64,000 bases of DNA from Prauserella_A sp040645195 (GCF_040645195.1 NZ_JBEYXW010000007.1:124001-188000); one strand, 5' to 3'. Shown: positions 1-8,586, counted from the first letter of the stretch. The notes: generated from the letters alone by a model not told the origin. Numbers and translations are program-made.

Positions 1-214
1 GCTGCTGGCTCGAGTCAAGGGTGGTGGGCAGAGCGAGGAACACGATGGTGACCAGCGGCGCGAGCACGAACCCGACCGTCCGCCTTGCACGTTCGAAGCG
101 TTCCTCGGCCGGTGACAGCTTCTGCTCGGCCACACCGCGGTAAGTACTTCCGGAGAGAAGGGCCTCAGTGACAGTCTGTGTTCGCTGACCTTCAGCCTCG
201 TCGCTTGGTCGCAT
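1..214 (-). CDS. Sodium/anion symporter-like protein, N-terminal fragment
   Basis: Only the first 71 codons are inside the window; the gene runs off the left edge. It starts at ATG 214-212 on the minus strand. About 35 hydrophilic residues (KLSPAEERFERA) are followed by a basic pair and a hydrophobic segment, RRTVGFVLAPLVTIVFLALP. That layout resembles the start of DASS/SLC13-type sodium:dicarboxylate or anion symporters. The transport residues lie outside the window, so substrate and full family membership cannot be judged. The membrane-protein call is firm and the family call is tentative. Confidence 0.5.
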   Translation of the reverse strand, partial: MRPSDEAEGQRTQTVTEALLSGSTYRGVAEQKLSPAEERFERARRTVGFVLAPLVTIVFLALPTTLDSSQQ

Positions 215-259
215 GGGGGCACCCTAGCGATCAGTGATCCGCGTCACTAGACCAAAAGG

Positions 260-961
260 TTAGATTTCGGACTTCGGTACGAGCGCCAACTGGTCTGGAT
301 GAAATGCGTCTCGCTGCGGCGGCGGGAACCATGCCTCTGGCCGGTTGCTCTTGTACCGCCCCAGCGCCGTCAGGCTCAGCGGAGCAGTGAGGTCGGTGCC
401 ATAGGCCGCCGTTTCCGAGATCGGCACGAGGCGCAGACCTTCCGGCTCGACGCCGATGCCGATCGCCACCACGTAGGTGTCCGCCAGCCCGTCGGTGAAA
501 CCCGCCCACGCTCCGGCGAAACGCAACACCCTGGCGGGCACCGACGTGCCGTCGACGTCCCAGCGGACCCACGGCCACGCCGGGTACCGCTTCGCCTCCT
601 GCTCGGCGTGCTCGACGAGTGATTGGATCAGCCCCTCTGGCCTCGGCACGGAACCATCCGGCAGGGTGAGGTTGACCAGGCCGAATGCGCCGCTGAAGGC
701 CACCTCGGCCAGGGGATCGCCCCCGGTCGAGCACATGGTCTGGTCATAGCGTGCACGGGGCATGCTGCCGATCCGCACACCGCGCGTGCTGTCCCGTTCC
801 CGGTGCCCCAGCCACAACGCCCATGGTGCGGCGTCTGGCACGCCCTCGAAGAAATCCACCCAGCGCGGGCCGCGAAATGTCTGGTCGAGCCCGTAAACGG
901 TGAAGTCGACGGGTAACGATGCTTTGTCAGCAGCATCCGAGTTCACCTGAAAATAGTGCAC
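260..961 (-). CDS. Hypothetical cytoplasmic protein
   Basis: A 233-residue open frame from ATG 961 (MHYFQVNSDAADK) with no signal peptide, membrane segment or catalytic motif that I recognise. It is rich in Trp and Pro (e.g. PAWPWVRWDV, EAWFPPPQRD). Codon use is typical of a real high-GC actinobacterial gene. It stands alone: 45 bases separate its end from the start of the transporter fragment to its left, which is transcribed the same way, and a 149-base spacer with no evident gene separates it from the aldolase at 1110. Similar orphan proteins of unknown function are common in Pseudonocardiaceae. I assign no function. Confidence 0.6.
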   Translation of the reverse strand: MHYFQVNSDAADKASLPVDFTVYGLDQTFRGPRWVDFFEGVPDAAPWALWLGHRERDSTRGVRIGSMPRARYDQTMCSTGGDPLAEVAFSGAFGLVNLTLPDGSVPRPEGLIQSLVEHAEQEAKRYPAWPWVRWDVDGTSVPARVLRFAGAWAGFTDGLADTYVVAIGIGVEPEGLRLVPISETAAYGTDLTAPLSLTALGRYKSNRPEAWFPPPQRDAFHPDQLALVPKSEI

Positions 962-1109
962 GCTTCAATCCCGGTACGGCCTTATTGTTACCAAGCCGCA
1001 GCACTGGCGGCGTAGTGGCATCTTCGGCGATTGGACGGATCACAGTCGCCAGCGCCGGAACCCGCGCGTGGCCGAATTGTTTTCAAACGCCGCACGGGCG
1101 GCAAATCAT

Positions 1110-1760
1110 TTACCGCTGACCGTAATCGCGGAGCCGTTCACCGGTGCGCTCGATCTCGGCCTGCGGCAGCAACCGCGGCTCGCCTGCGGAGCGGGCCAGC
1201 AGCCACAGCCGGCACAACCACTCCAGTTGCTGCGCCCGGTGGTAGGCATCGCGCAGGCCGGCGCCGTAGGTGATCGTGCCGTGGTTGGCGAGCAGGCAGC
1301 CACGGCGTCCCTCGATGGCGGCCAGCATGGCCGTGGCGAGCTCCTCCGTGCCGTAACCGGCGTAGTGGGCAACACGTACCGATGGGCCGATGAGAGCCAC
1401 GAGGTAGTGCACCGGCGGCACCTCGTCGGCCACTGTGGACACCGCCGTGGCGTGCACGGAGTGGGTATGGACCACGGCGCTGATCGGGTGACCGTCCGGG
1501 TCCGTCGCCGCACGGTAGACGCGCAAGTGCATCGGCAGCTCACTGGTGGGCAGCAGCTGCCCGGCCACGGGGGTTCCGTCCAGGCCGACCACCGGGACGT
1601 CCGCGGGCCGCAGTTCGGCGTAGTCCACACCGGTCGGAGTCACCGCGAGGAGGTCACCCGCCCGGACAGACAGGTTCCCGGACGTGCCGACGACGAGCCC
1701 GTCGGCGACCATCCGGCGGGCGTACTCGCAGACGGCGGCTCGCTCGTCACCCAGCAGCAT
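1110..1760 (-). CDS. Class II aldolase/adducin family protein
   Basis: 216 residues, the usual size for L-fuculose-phosphate or ribulose-phosphate 4-epimerase-type class II aldolases. These enzymes use a divalent metal to cleave or rearrange phosphosugars. Seen: SGNLSVR near residue 27 (phosphate-binding loop), HTHSVHA near residue 98 (two metal-binding histidines) and NHGTI near residue 158 (third metal histidine). No kinase or isomerase lies beside it, so the substrate cannot be inferred. It starts at ATG 1760. A strong hairpin separates it from the DivIVA-like gene that is transcribed toward it, so it probably has its own promoter. Confidence 0.85.
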   Translation of the reverse strand: MLLGDERAAVCEYARRMVADGLVVGTSGNLSVRAGDLLAVTPTGVDYAELRPADVPVVGLDGTPVAGQLLPTSELPMHLRVYRAATDPDGHPISAVVHTHSVHATAVSTVADEVPPVHYLVALIGPSVRVAHYAGYGTEELATAMLAAIEGRRGCLLANHGTITYGAGLRDAYHRAQQLEWLCRLWLLARSAGEPRLLPQAEIERTGERLRDYGQR

Positions 1761-1778
1761 TCACCGATTGTGACGCGA

Positions 1779-1816
1779 AAGCGGTCGTGGAGCCGGGTAG
1801 GGCTCCACGACCGCTT
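1779..1816 (-). terminator. Perfect 16-bp hairpin after the DivIVA-like gene
   Basis: Arms at 1779-1794 and 1801-1816 (AAGCGGTCGTGGAGCC and its exact complement) with a 6-base loop. The hairpin lies 17 bases past the stop of the DivIVA-like gene and before the aldolase start. There is no long T run, which is normal for actinobacterial terminators. Confidence 0.7.
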
Positions 1817-1832
1817 GGAGGTCAACGGGGGG

Positions 1833-2708
1833 TCAGACAGGCTGCTTGACGGCAACCTCGGGTACGGAGCCGAGCCGCTCCAGCGCGTCCTGCAGAGCGG
1901 TGTGGCTGGCGGCGAGCCGGTCAGCCACAACGCTACGCAGCTCGAGCGCCTCGGTGCGGTTGGCGTTGGCGTCGGCGAGCTTGCTCTCCGCATCGGCGAT
2001 CATGGCCTCCGCACGCTGCTTCGCATCGGCCTCGCGCTTGCCGGCGCGCTGCTCCGCCTCGGCGGTCTTGGCGGCGATCTCCTCGGCAGACTTCTTCTCG
2101 GCGGCTGCGACCTTCTCGGCCGACGTTTTCTCCGCCGCGGCGATCTCCTCGGCGGACTTCCGCTCGGCGGCTGCGACCTTGTCGACCGACGCCTTCTCCG
2201 CCGCCGCTACCTCGTCGGCGGACTTCCGCTCCGCCGCGATCCGTCGCTGCTCGGCCTCCTTGTCCAGCTGGTTGCGCTGCTGTTCGGACTCGGCAGCCAG
2301 CTGGCCGGCGTCCGCGCGTGCCTTGTCGCGGGTCTTCTCCGCGTAGGAATCGGCGGCGGACCTTGTCGCGGCGGCCTCGTCAGCGGCCTTCTTGCGCAGG
2401 TCGGCGATCTCCTCCTCGGCGAGCTGCATCATCGTCTTGACGCGCTCGCTCATCGCGGCCGGCCCGGACGGGTCCTCGACCATGCGGGTCAGGGCGGCCT
2501 TGGAATCCGCGAGCTCCGACTGGGCATAGCTCAGCGCTTTGGTGAGGTCGGCGACCGCGGCGGTCGCCTCGTCCCGGCTGCGGGCCGTCTGCCTGAGCTC
2601 GACGGAGACCTTCTTGACGTAGTCGTCGACCTGGACCTGGTCGTAACCACGGAAGACTGTCGTGAACGGGGTGGACTTCGTGGGGTTGGGGACTCCGGCT
2701 TCTGCCAT
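1833..2708 (-). CDS. DivIVA-domain coiled-coil protein
   Basis: 291 residues. Residues about 13-45 (TPFTTVFRGYDQVQVDDYVKK) match the N-terminal DivIVA/Wag31 lipid-binding region: the arginine-glycine loop is followed by the YDxxQVDDYV signature. The rest is almost entirely charged coiled coil. Residues 161-215 are five consecutive 11-residue repeats of the type KSAEEIAAAEK, encoded by 33-bp repeats at 2064-2228. Hendecads favour a shallow right-handed coiled coil. A polar-growth or membrane-curvature scaffold role is inferred from the family; this is not the main Wag31, which sits in the dcw cluster. ATG 2708. Confidence 0.8.
   Translation of the reverse strand: MAEAGVPNPTKSTPFTTVFRGYDQVQVDDYVKKVSVELRQTARSRDEATAAVADLTKALSYAQSELADSKAALTRMVEDPSGPAAMSERVKTMMQLAEEEIADLRKKAADEAAATRSAADSYAEKTRDKARADAGQLAAESEQQRNQLDKEAEQRRIAAERKSADEVAAAEKASVDKVAAAERKSAEEIAAAEKTSAEKVAAAEKKSAEEIAAKTAEAEQRAGKREADAKQRAEAMIADAESKLADANANRTEALELRSVVADRLAASHTALQDALERLGSVPEVAVKQPV
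2064..2228 (-). repeat. Five 33-bp tandem repeats coding hendecads
   Basis: In-frame repeats inside the DivIVA-like gene, alternating KSAEEIAAAE-type and TSAEKVAAAE-type units. Pairs 66 bp apart are more alike than neighbours, which suggests duplication of a two-unit block. Confidence 0.75.
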
Positions 2709-2823
2709 TCGGCAACCTTAATGAGTCCACAGGCGGAATCCCATACCTCCAAACGGACGCTTTCTGTTCGCGACCGATACTGTGCGTGGAGCACAGGCCG
2801 CCGACGCCGGGAGGGGGTCCGAA

Positions 2824-4053
2824 ATGGACGCGGTCCTGGACGATCTCGCCCAGCACTGGCCGCTGTACACCGCCATCCCGTTCGTCGCGGCGCTCATCGG
2901 GTACGTCACCAAGCGCGTGGCCATCGAGATGATGTTCCGGCCACTGGAGTGGACCGGGGTCAAGGGCACCTTCCTCGGCTGGCAGGGCGTGGTTCCCCGG
3001 CACGGCGGCCGGATGGCCGCGATCGCGACCGACCTGCTGACGGCGAACCTGCTCGACATCCGCGACGTCTTCGACAGGGTCGACGCCGACCGGATCGCCC
3101 GCGAGATCGAGCAGCCACTGCTGCGGGCCGTCGACAGCATCGCCCGCGACGTGCTCGCCGAGTACCACCCGCGCATGTGGGAGCGCCTGCCCGCGATGGC
3201 GCAGGAGCTCATCGTCAAGCAGCTCCAGGCATCGACGCCGCAGCTGGTCCGTCAGCTGATGGACGAGCTGCGCGAGAACCTGGACGACCTCCTCGACGTC
3301 AAGCACATGACCGTGCAGCGGCTGACCAAGGACAAGGCGCTGCTGGTCCGGCTGATCCGGGAGACCTCCCGGCCGGAGATGGCGTTCATCGCCCGCTCCG
3401 GCATCTACTTCGGCTTCGTCCTCGGCATCGTCCAGTCCATTGTCTGGGCGGTTACCAAGGAACCACTTGTGATGCCACTCTTCGGCGCCTGCATCGGGCT
3501 GTTCACCGACTGGCTCGCGATCAAGCTGATCTTCGTGCCCCGGGAGCCGATCCGGCTGTTCAACCGGTTCACGATCCAGGGCAGGTTCCAGCGGCGGCGC
3601 ACCGAGGTGGCCAGGCAGTACGGCGAGCTGATCGCCCGTGAGCTGCTGACCGTGCCGAACCTGATGGAGGCGGTCCTGCGGGGTCCGCGCTCGGACCGGC
3701 TGATGGCCATGGTCCAGACGTTGGTCATCGAGGCGATCGACGAACAGGCCAACGCCGCGAAACCGCTCGTGAGCGTGGCCATCGGCCCGCAGCGGCTGGC
3801 GGAGATGAAACGTGCCGCGGCGGCGAAGGCGATCGAGCGGCTGCCCGGCACGATCCAGCCGGCCGAGGGCTACCTGACCAAGGCGATGGACGTGGCGAAC
3901 ATGGTCGAGGAACGGATGCTCAGGCTCACGCCGGTGCAGTACGAAGGGCTGCTGCGGCCCGCGTTCCGGCAGGACGAGTGGAAGCTGATCGCGGTCGGCG
4001 GCATCATCGGGTTCATCGTCGGTGAGCTACAGGTCCTGCTGCTGTTGCACTGA
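2824..4053 (+). CDS. DUF445 family membrane protein
   Basis: 409 residues from ATG 2824, preceded by GGGAGGG at a suitable distance; an in-frame ATG at 2782 has no such site. One membrane segment is near residues 13-28 (TAIPFVAALIGYVTKR). A hydrophobic pair is in the middle (IYFGFVLGIVQSIVWAV and PLFGACIGLFTDWLAIK). A final one is at the extreme C-terminus (VGGIIGFIVGELQVLLLLH). The paired GYVTKRVAIEMMFRP and GLFTDWLAIKLIFVP motifs are the DUF445 signature repeat. Function is unknown; in other bacteria the family is membrane-associated with long helical regions. It converges with the metal ABC operon 20 bases downstream. Confidence 0.85.
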   Translation: MDAVLDDLAQHWPLYTAIPFVAALIGYVTKRVAIEMMFRPLEWTGVKGTFLGWQGVVPRHGGRMAAIATDLLTANLLDIRDVFDRVDADRIAREIEQPLLRAVDSIARDVLAEYHPRMWERLPAMAQELIVKQLQASTPQLVRQLMDELRENLDDLLDVKHMTVQRLTKDKALLVRLIRETSRPEMAFIARSGIYFGFVLGIVQSIVWAVTKEPLVMPLFGACIGLFTDWLAIKLIFVPREPIRLFNRFTIQGRFQRRRTEVARQYGELIARELLTVPNLMEAVLRGPRSDRLMAMVQTLVIEAIDEQANAAKPLVSVAIGPQRLAEMKRAAAAKAIERLPGTIQPAEGYLTKAMDVANMVEERMLRLTPVQYEGLLRPAFRQDEWKLIAVGGIIGFIVGELQVLLLLH

Positions 4054-4072
4054 TTGCTCAACGACGACTGTT

Positions 4073-4960
4073 TCAGCGAACGGATTCAGCAGGCGATGGC
4101 TCCGCAACCGATTCGGTGACCACCCGGCTTTGGCGGCCGCGGACGTAGGCGATGACCCGGCACACCAGGTAGATCGTGAACGAGATCGCGGTGACGAAGA
4201 AGCTGACGGGCGCGCCGGGCGCGAGCGAGAGGATGATCCCGCCCAGCGCCGCGACCTCCGCGAAGATCACCGCGAGCACGGTGGCCCGCAACGGGTTCGC
4301 GGTCAGCCGGGCAGCCGCGGCGGCCGGCGTCACCATGAGAGCCACCACCAGTAGTGCACCGACGATCTGCACTCCGAGCGCGGTCGCCACGCCGACGAGC
4401 ACGGCGAACAGCACGCCGAGCGAGCGGGCCGGAACGCCCCGTGCCATGGCGACCGCCGGGTCGACGGAGGCGAACAGCAGCGGCCGGTACACGAGTGCGA
4501 GCACCGCCAGCACCACAACGGCCGCGACCACGAGCACGGTGAGGTTCTGCGGCTCGATCGCGACGATCTGCCCCACCAGGATGCCGAACTTGTTCGAGGC
4601 GCGGCCCGGATAGAACCAGAGCAGCAGCACGCCGAGACCGAGCCCGAACGACAGGATCACGCCGATCACCGAGTCGCGTTCGGACTCCCGGCCGCCGAGC
4701 AGGCCCAGCAGCAACGCGGCGACGAGGGCACCGGCGAGCGCACCGTAGCTGACCCCGATGCCGAGCAGGAGCGCGGCGGCGGCGCCGGTGAACGCCAGCT
4801 CGGCGGTGCCGTGCACGGCGAACGACATCCGCCTTGTCACGATCAGCGGCCCGAGCGCGCCGGCGACCAGCCCGAGCACGGCCGCCGCGAGCAGTGCCGT
4901 CTGCACGAAACCGAAACCGAGCAGGTTCGCGGTGAGTTCGAAGTCGAAGAGCTTATCCAC
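4073..4960 (-). CDS. znuB: Zinc/manganese ABC transporter permease (ZnuB/TroC type)
   Basis: 295 residues and highly hydrophobic, with about eight membrane helices, including FGFVQTALLAAAVLGLVAG at the N-terminus and VRFVQIVGALLVVALMV-type segments later. The size and the order with its neighbours match the ABC-3 permease of ZnuABC/TroABC systems, which import Zn(II) or Mn(II). The start is GTG 4960, nine bases after the ATPase stop. The product should form a homodimeric channel with the ATPase and receive metal from the lipoprotein encoded first in the operon. Metal choice (Zn versus Mn) is inferred from the partner's His-rich loop. Confidence 0.85.
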   Translation of the reverse strand: MDKLFDFELTANLLGFGFVQTALLAAAVLGLVAGALGPLIVTRRMSFAVHGTAELAFTGAAAALLLGIGVSYGALAGALVAALLLGLLGGRESERDSVIGVILSFGLGLGVLLLWFYPGRASNKFGILVGQIVAIEPQNLTVLVVAAVVVLAVLALVYRPLLFASVDPAVAMARGVPARSLGVLFAVLVGVATALGVQIVGALLVVALMVTPAAAAARLTANPLRATVLAVIFAEVAALGGIILSLAPGAPVSFFVTAISFTIYLVCRVIAYVRGRQSRVVTESVAEPSPAESVR

Positions 4961-4969
4961 GGGCAGGCC

Positions 4970-5788
4970 TCATGACACTCGTTCGCCAACGTGGTGGTGG
5001 ATCTCGTCCTCACACAGTGCGCTCTGCGCGCCCGCGACGTGGATCTGCCCACCGACCTTGATCACCTCGACGCGGGTGCCGTACAGCTCCGACAGGGTCG
5101 CCGAGTTCATGACCTCGTCGGGAGTACCGATGCGGAAGTGACCGTTCACCAGGTACAGCACACGGTCCACATAGGAAAGGACCGGGTTGATCTCGTGGGT
5201 AACGAAGAGCACGGCGGTGTCGACTTCCTGCCGCCGCTTGTCGATCAGCTCGCTCACCACCTGCTGGTGCGTCAGGTCCAGCGACGCGAGCGGTTCGTCA
5301 CAGAGCAGGACGTCGGGCTCACCGATCAGCGCCTGCGCGACCCGCAACCGCTGCTGCTCACCGCCGGAGAGCTTGCCGACGGGCGAGGCCGCATACGACT
5401 CGGCACCCACCGCCGCCACGGCCTCGGCGATCCGCCGCCTGCGCCTGCGCATGCCGAACAGGCCGACACCCCAGCGATCGCCGTCGAGGCCGAGCCCCAC
5501 CAGGTCGACACCGCGGAGGGTGAGCTGCTCGTCGAGCGCGCGTTGCTGTGGCACGTAGCCGACCTTGTTGTTCCCACGCCCCGGCGGCTTACCCGCGACA
5601 CTGACGGTGCCCGTGCTCAACGGCTGCAGGCCGAGCAGGACGCGCAGCAGGCTGGTCTTGCCGGAGCCGTTGGGCCCGAGTACGGCGAGGAACTCGCCGG
5701 GCCGCACGTCGAGATCGAGACCCGACCACAGGGTCCGTGCACCGAACCCCAGCGCCGCGTCGCGGATCTCGACGACTCCTCGACTCAC
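4970..5788 (-). CDS. znuC: Zinc/manganese ABC transporter ATP-binding protein
   Basis: 272 residues from GTG 5788. This start overlaps the TGA of the upstream binding-protein gene (GTGA), which argues for translational coupling and against a longer in-frame start at 5833. Walker A GPNGSGKT, signature LSGGEQQR, Walker B LLCDEPLASLD and the switch histidine region VTHEI are all intact. It hydrolyses ATP to drive metal import through the ZnuB-like permease encoded next. Confidence 0.9.
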   Translation of the reverse strand: MSRGVVEIRDAALGFGARTLWSGLDLDVRPGEFLAVLGPNGSGKTSLLRVLLGLQPLSTGTVSVAGKPPGRGNNKVGYVPQQRALDEQLTLRGVDLVGLGLDGDRWGVGLFGMRRRRRRIAEAVAAVGAESYAASPVGKLSGGEQQRLRVAQALIGEPDVLLCDEPLASLDLTHQQVVSELIDKRRQEVDTAVLFVTHEINPVLSYVDRVLYLVNGHFRIGTPDEVMNSATLSELYGTRVEVIKVGGQIHVAGAQSALCEDEIHHHVGERVS

Positions 5789-6732
5789 TTGCTCAGTGCT
5801 CCCGCCAACGCATTCACCTGGCCACTCATCCACGCAATGTAGTCCGTCGTGCCTTCCGGCAACGTCTCGGTCACCTCGACCACCGGCACCCCCGCATCGC
5901 GTGCCGTGCCGATGACCTTCTCGGTCACCGGCGTCACTGTCTGGGTGTTGTTGACGACCGCCTGCACCTGCTTGCCCGACACCAGGTCGGTGACCTCCTG
6001 CTGTGCGGCGACCGGGACGTCGGTCTCGTTCTCGACGGCCTCTGCGAAGTCGTGCGGCGTCGCATCGGTGACTCCCGCGGCCTCCAGCAGGTAGTGCGCG
6101 ATGGGTTCGGTGGCGACGACCTTCCTGCCCGGGTGGTCGGTGCCGATCTTGACGATCTGCGCCTCCAGCTCGTGGAGCTTCGCCGTGAACGCGCCCGCGT
6201 TGCCGGTGAACGTCTCGCGCTGGGCCGGGTCGATCTCGCCGAGCCGGGTGGCGACCTGGTCGGCTACCGCGGCGACGACGTGGGGGTCGTACCAGACGTG
6301 CTCGTTCACCCCGCCGTGGTCGTGCCCGCCCTCGCTACCGTGCGGTTGCTCCCCGTGTTCCGTCTCGCCCGTGAACGCCACGATCGGCTTCGCGCCGGTG
6401 ACCTGCCCGGCGAGCTGGGCGAAGAAGTCGTCGTAGCCACCGCCGTTGTAGACGAGCAGCTGCGCCGACTGCACCTCGGCGGCGTCCACGGCGCTGGCCT
6501 GATACGAGTGCGGATCGGCGGAGGGATCGTTGACGATCGAGGTGACCTGTACGTGGTCACCGCCGACGGCGCGGACCACGCTGCCCCAGACGTTGGTCGA
6601 CGCGACCACCGAGATCGCGCCGCCCGCGCCGGGCTGGGCAGCACCGCCGCCTCCGCACGCGGCCACTCCGAGAGCCAGTGCGACGAGCACCGGCGCCGTA
6701 CCGAGCAGGCGCCTCGCGCGGCGAGAGTTCAT
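5785..6732 (-). CDS. znuA: Zinc/manganese-binding lipoprotein (ZnuA/TroA cluster 9)
   Basis: 315 residues from ATG 6732, which has CGGAG upstream; a TTG at 6753 is possible but less likely. The signal peptide ends in the lipobox GVAAC with Cys26 as the lipid anchor. Residues about 125-152 form a histidine-rich loop (ETEHGEQPH, GGHDHGGVNEHVW), typical of zinc-specific cluster A-I binding proteins. Family metal ligands include DPHSY and NEHVWYDPH. It is the first gene of the operon and captures metal outside the membrane for the coupled ATPase/permease. Its promoter region carries the Fur/Zur-like box at 6777. Confidence 0.9.
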   Translation of the reverse strand: MNSRRARRLLGTAPVLVALALGVAACGGGGAAQPGAGGAISVVASTNVWGSVVRAVGGDHVQVTSIVNDPSADPHSYQASAVDAAEVQSAQLLVYNGGGYDDFFAQLAGQVTGAKPIVAFTGETEHGEQPHGSEGGHDHGGVNEHVWYDPHVVAAVADQVATRLGEIDPAQRETFTGNAGAFTAKLHELEAQIVKIGTDHPGRKVVATEPIAHYLLEAAGVTDATPHDFAEAVENETDVPVAAQQEVTDLVSGKQVQAVVNNTQTVTPVTEKVIGTARDAGVPVVEVTETLPEGTTDYIAWMSGQVNALAGALSK

Positions 6733-6776
6733 CGACACACACTCCGTTGACAAGTCAGTCGGTCACGAACAGTAAG

Positions 6777-6795
6777 GATAATGGAAACCATTGTC
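6777..6795. promoter_or_regulatory. Fur/Zur-family operator-like palindrome
   Basis: GATAATGGAAACCATTGTC is a 19-bp inverted repeat with one mismatch. It matches the classical Fur consensus GATAATGATAATCATTATC at 15 of 19 bases. It lies 45 bases before the metal-binding lipoprotein start, inside the divergent region shared with the LacI-type gene. Given the operon's cargo, a zinc repressor (Zur) is the most likely binder; this is inference. Confidence 0.65.
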
Positions 6796-6902
6796 GATTT
6801 GACCTTACCCCATCCGGTGACGGATCCACAGGTCAGCGACGCGCGTCACGACGGACCGTTAGGTGTGATGCAGATTGGGTGCAACTTCTGCATTTGCTTC
6901 TG

Positions 6903-6915
6903 AACCGTTACGGTT
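6903..6915. promoter_or_regulatory. LacI-type operator-like palindrome
   Basis: AACCGTTACGGTT is a perfect inverted repeat (AACCG, TTA, CGGTT) that ends six bases before the ATG of the LacI-family gene. The position suggests autoregulation. LacI operators usually have a central CG or an odd-length spacer; this one is odd-spaced. No second copy was noticed elsewhere in the window. Confidence 0.45.
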
Positions 6916-6920
6916 TGTTC

Positions 6921-8021
6921 ATGAACCGGCCGATGCGAACCCGGCGGCAGGCCACTCTGGCGTCACTTGCCGCCGAGCTGGGCGTGTCCAGGACGACAGT
7001 GTCGAACGCCTACAACCGGCCGGATCAACTATCACCCGAGCTGCGCAAACGTGTGCTCGAAACGGCACGACGGCTCGGCTACCCCGGCCCCGACCCGGTC
7101 GCCAGGTCGCTTCGCACCCGCAAGGCGGGCGCGGTTGGCCTACTGCTGACCGAGAACCTGTCCTACGCCTTTCGTGACCCCGCGGCGATCGGGGTACTGG
7201 AAGGACTGGCGCTGGCCTGTGAGGACGCGGGCGTCGGCCTGCATCTCGTGCCCGCGAGCCCCGGCCGCGAGGACGTCGCCTCCGTGCACAGGGCGGGAGT
7301 CGACGGTTTCGTCGTCTATTCCGTCCCGGACGACGACCCGCACCTCGCTGCCGTGCTGCAGCGCCCGGTGCCCACCGTGATCGTCGACCAGCCGCAGATC
7401 GAGGGAGTCGACCGGGTCGGCCCTGACGACGACGCCGCGACCGTCGGCCTCGCCAACCACCTCGTGGGTCTCGGCCACCGCCAGATCGGTGTGCTGTGCA
7501 TGCGGCTGGCTCGCGACCGCAACGACGACTTCGTGTCCATCTCGCGCCAGCAGCAGGCGCACTACCACGTTCAGCGCACTCGGCTGGCCGCGCTGGCGAG
7601 GACCTTCGAGGCCGCGGGCGTGTCCTGGCAGACCGTGCCGGTGGTGGAACGTTTCGAGCACAACGTGGACGACGGCGCCTCCGCCGCTCGCCAGCTGCTG
7701 GACACTCATCCGCGCGTGACGGCACTGATCTGCACCTCTGACATCCTCGCGCTTGGCGCACTCGCCGAGGCCGGCAGGCGTGGTCTGCGGGTACCGGCCG
7801 ACCTGACGATCACCGGGTTCGACGGGATCGCCGAGGCCACCCGCGCCGGCCTGACGACCGTGCACCAGCCGGTACTCGAGAAGGGCAAAGCCGCTGGCAA
7901 GCTGCTGCTCGGCGCGAACGACCGGGTCGCCCCCAAGGTGATCACGCTGCCCACCGAACTGCGGGTGGGGACGACCTCCGCCCCACCGCGCACCGCCGAG
8001 GAACGCTGGTTCGGGCCGTAA
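6921..8021 (+). CDS. LacI family transcriptional regulator
   Basis: 366 residues from ATG 6921. The N-terminal helix-turn-helix, TLASLAAELGVSRTTVSNAY, is followed by the hinge (RLGYPGPDPVARSLRTRKAGAVG) and a periplasmic-binding-protein-like sensor domain ending with GFDGIAEATRAGLTTVHQP. The sensor domain normally binds a sugar or related metabolite. It is transcribed away from the metal ABC operon, and no sugar transporter or catabolic gene lies nearby. The ligand and regulon cannot be named. A palindrome directly in front of the start may be its own operator. Confidence 0.9.
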   Translation: MNRPMRTRRQATLASLAAELGVSRTTVSNAYNRPDQLSPELRKRVLETARRLGYPGPDPVARSLRTRKAGAVGLLLTENLSYAFRDPAAIGVLEGLALACEDAGVGLHLVPASPGREDVASVHRAGVDGFVVYSVPDDDPHLAAVLQRPVPTVIVDQPQIEGVDRVGPDDDAATVGLANHLVGLGHRQIGVLCMRLARDRNDDFVSISRQQQAHYHVQRTRLAALARTFEAAGVSWQTVPVVERFEHNVDDGASAARQLLDTHPRVTALICTSDILALGALAEAGRRGLRVPADLTITGFDGIAEATRAGLTTVHQPVLEKGKAAGKLLLGANDRVAPKVITLPTELRVGTTSAPPRTAEERWFGP

Positions 8022-8084
8022 CCGCGTGGTGACGTTTCGCGCCTCGGGTTGTGCACCCGCGCGGACCGTGGTTCCAATGAACCC

Positions 8085-8576
8085 ATGACGGCGATCGACC
8101 TGCTGCTCAAGCGCAACGAACAGCTCGGCAACGTGGTGCCGGGGGACCGTTCCTCACCCCGCCCATCACTACACGTCGCAATCCTGACATGTATGGACGC
8201 GCGCATCCGCGTGTTCGAGCTGTTCGGGCTGCTGCAGGGGGAATCCCATGTGCTGCGCAACGCGGGCGGGGTCGTGACCGACGACATGATCCGCTCGCTC
8301 GCGCTCAGCCAGCGCAAGCTCGGCACCCGCGAGGTGCTGATCGTGCAGCACACCGACTGCGGCCTCAACGCGGTGACCGAGGACGGCTTCAAGGACGAGC
8401 TCGAACAGGCCAGCGGGCTGCGGCCGCCCTGGGCCGTCGAGGCGTTCCGCGATGTCTCCGCCAACGTCCGGCAGTCGATCCGGCGGGTGCAGACCAGCCG
8501 GTTCCTGCCGCATACCGACCTGGTGCGTGGGTTCGTCTACAACGTGCACACCGGTTGGCTGACCGAGGTGTCGTAA
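8085..8576 (+). CDS. Beta-class carbonic anhydrase
   Basis: 163 residues from ATG 8085. Zinc ligands and the catalytic dyad are visible: C36-x-D38-x-R40 (TCMDARI) and H89-x2-C92 (HTDCG). It interconverts CO2 and bicarbonate in the cytoplasm. It is short, like mycobacterial CanB (Rv3588c as I recall), and it sits next to mutY as that gene does, but on the same strand here. The stop is 10 bases before the mutY start, so the two probably share a transcript. Confidence 0.88.
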   Translation: MTAIDLLLKRNEQLGNVVPGDRSSPRPSLHVAILTCMDARIRVFELFGLLQGESHVLRNAGGVVTDDMIRSLALSQRKLGTREVLIVQHTDCGLNAVTEDGFKDELEQASGLRPPWAVEAFRDVSANVRQSIRRVQTSRFLPHTDLVRGFVYNVHTGWLTEVS

Positions 8577-8586
8577 CCTCCGTGGC

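Noticed and set aside
2064..2228. 33-bp repeats considered as a CRISPR or other noncoding array
   Set aside because: Repeats are contiguous, in frame and code for regular hendecads; there are no spacers.
1068..3641. An 857-codon plus-strand open frame across the aldolase, DivIVA and DUF445 genes
   Set aside because: It crosses three real genes in other frames and has no ribosome site or recognisable domain. GC-rich shadow.
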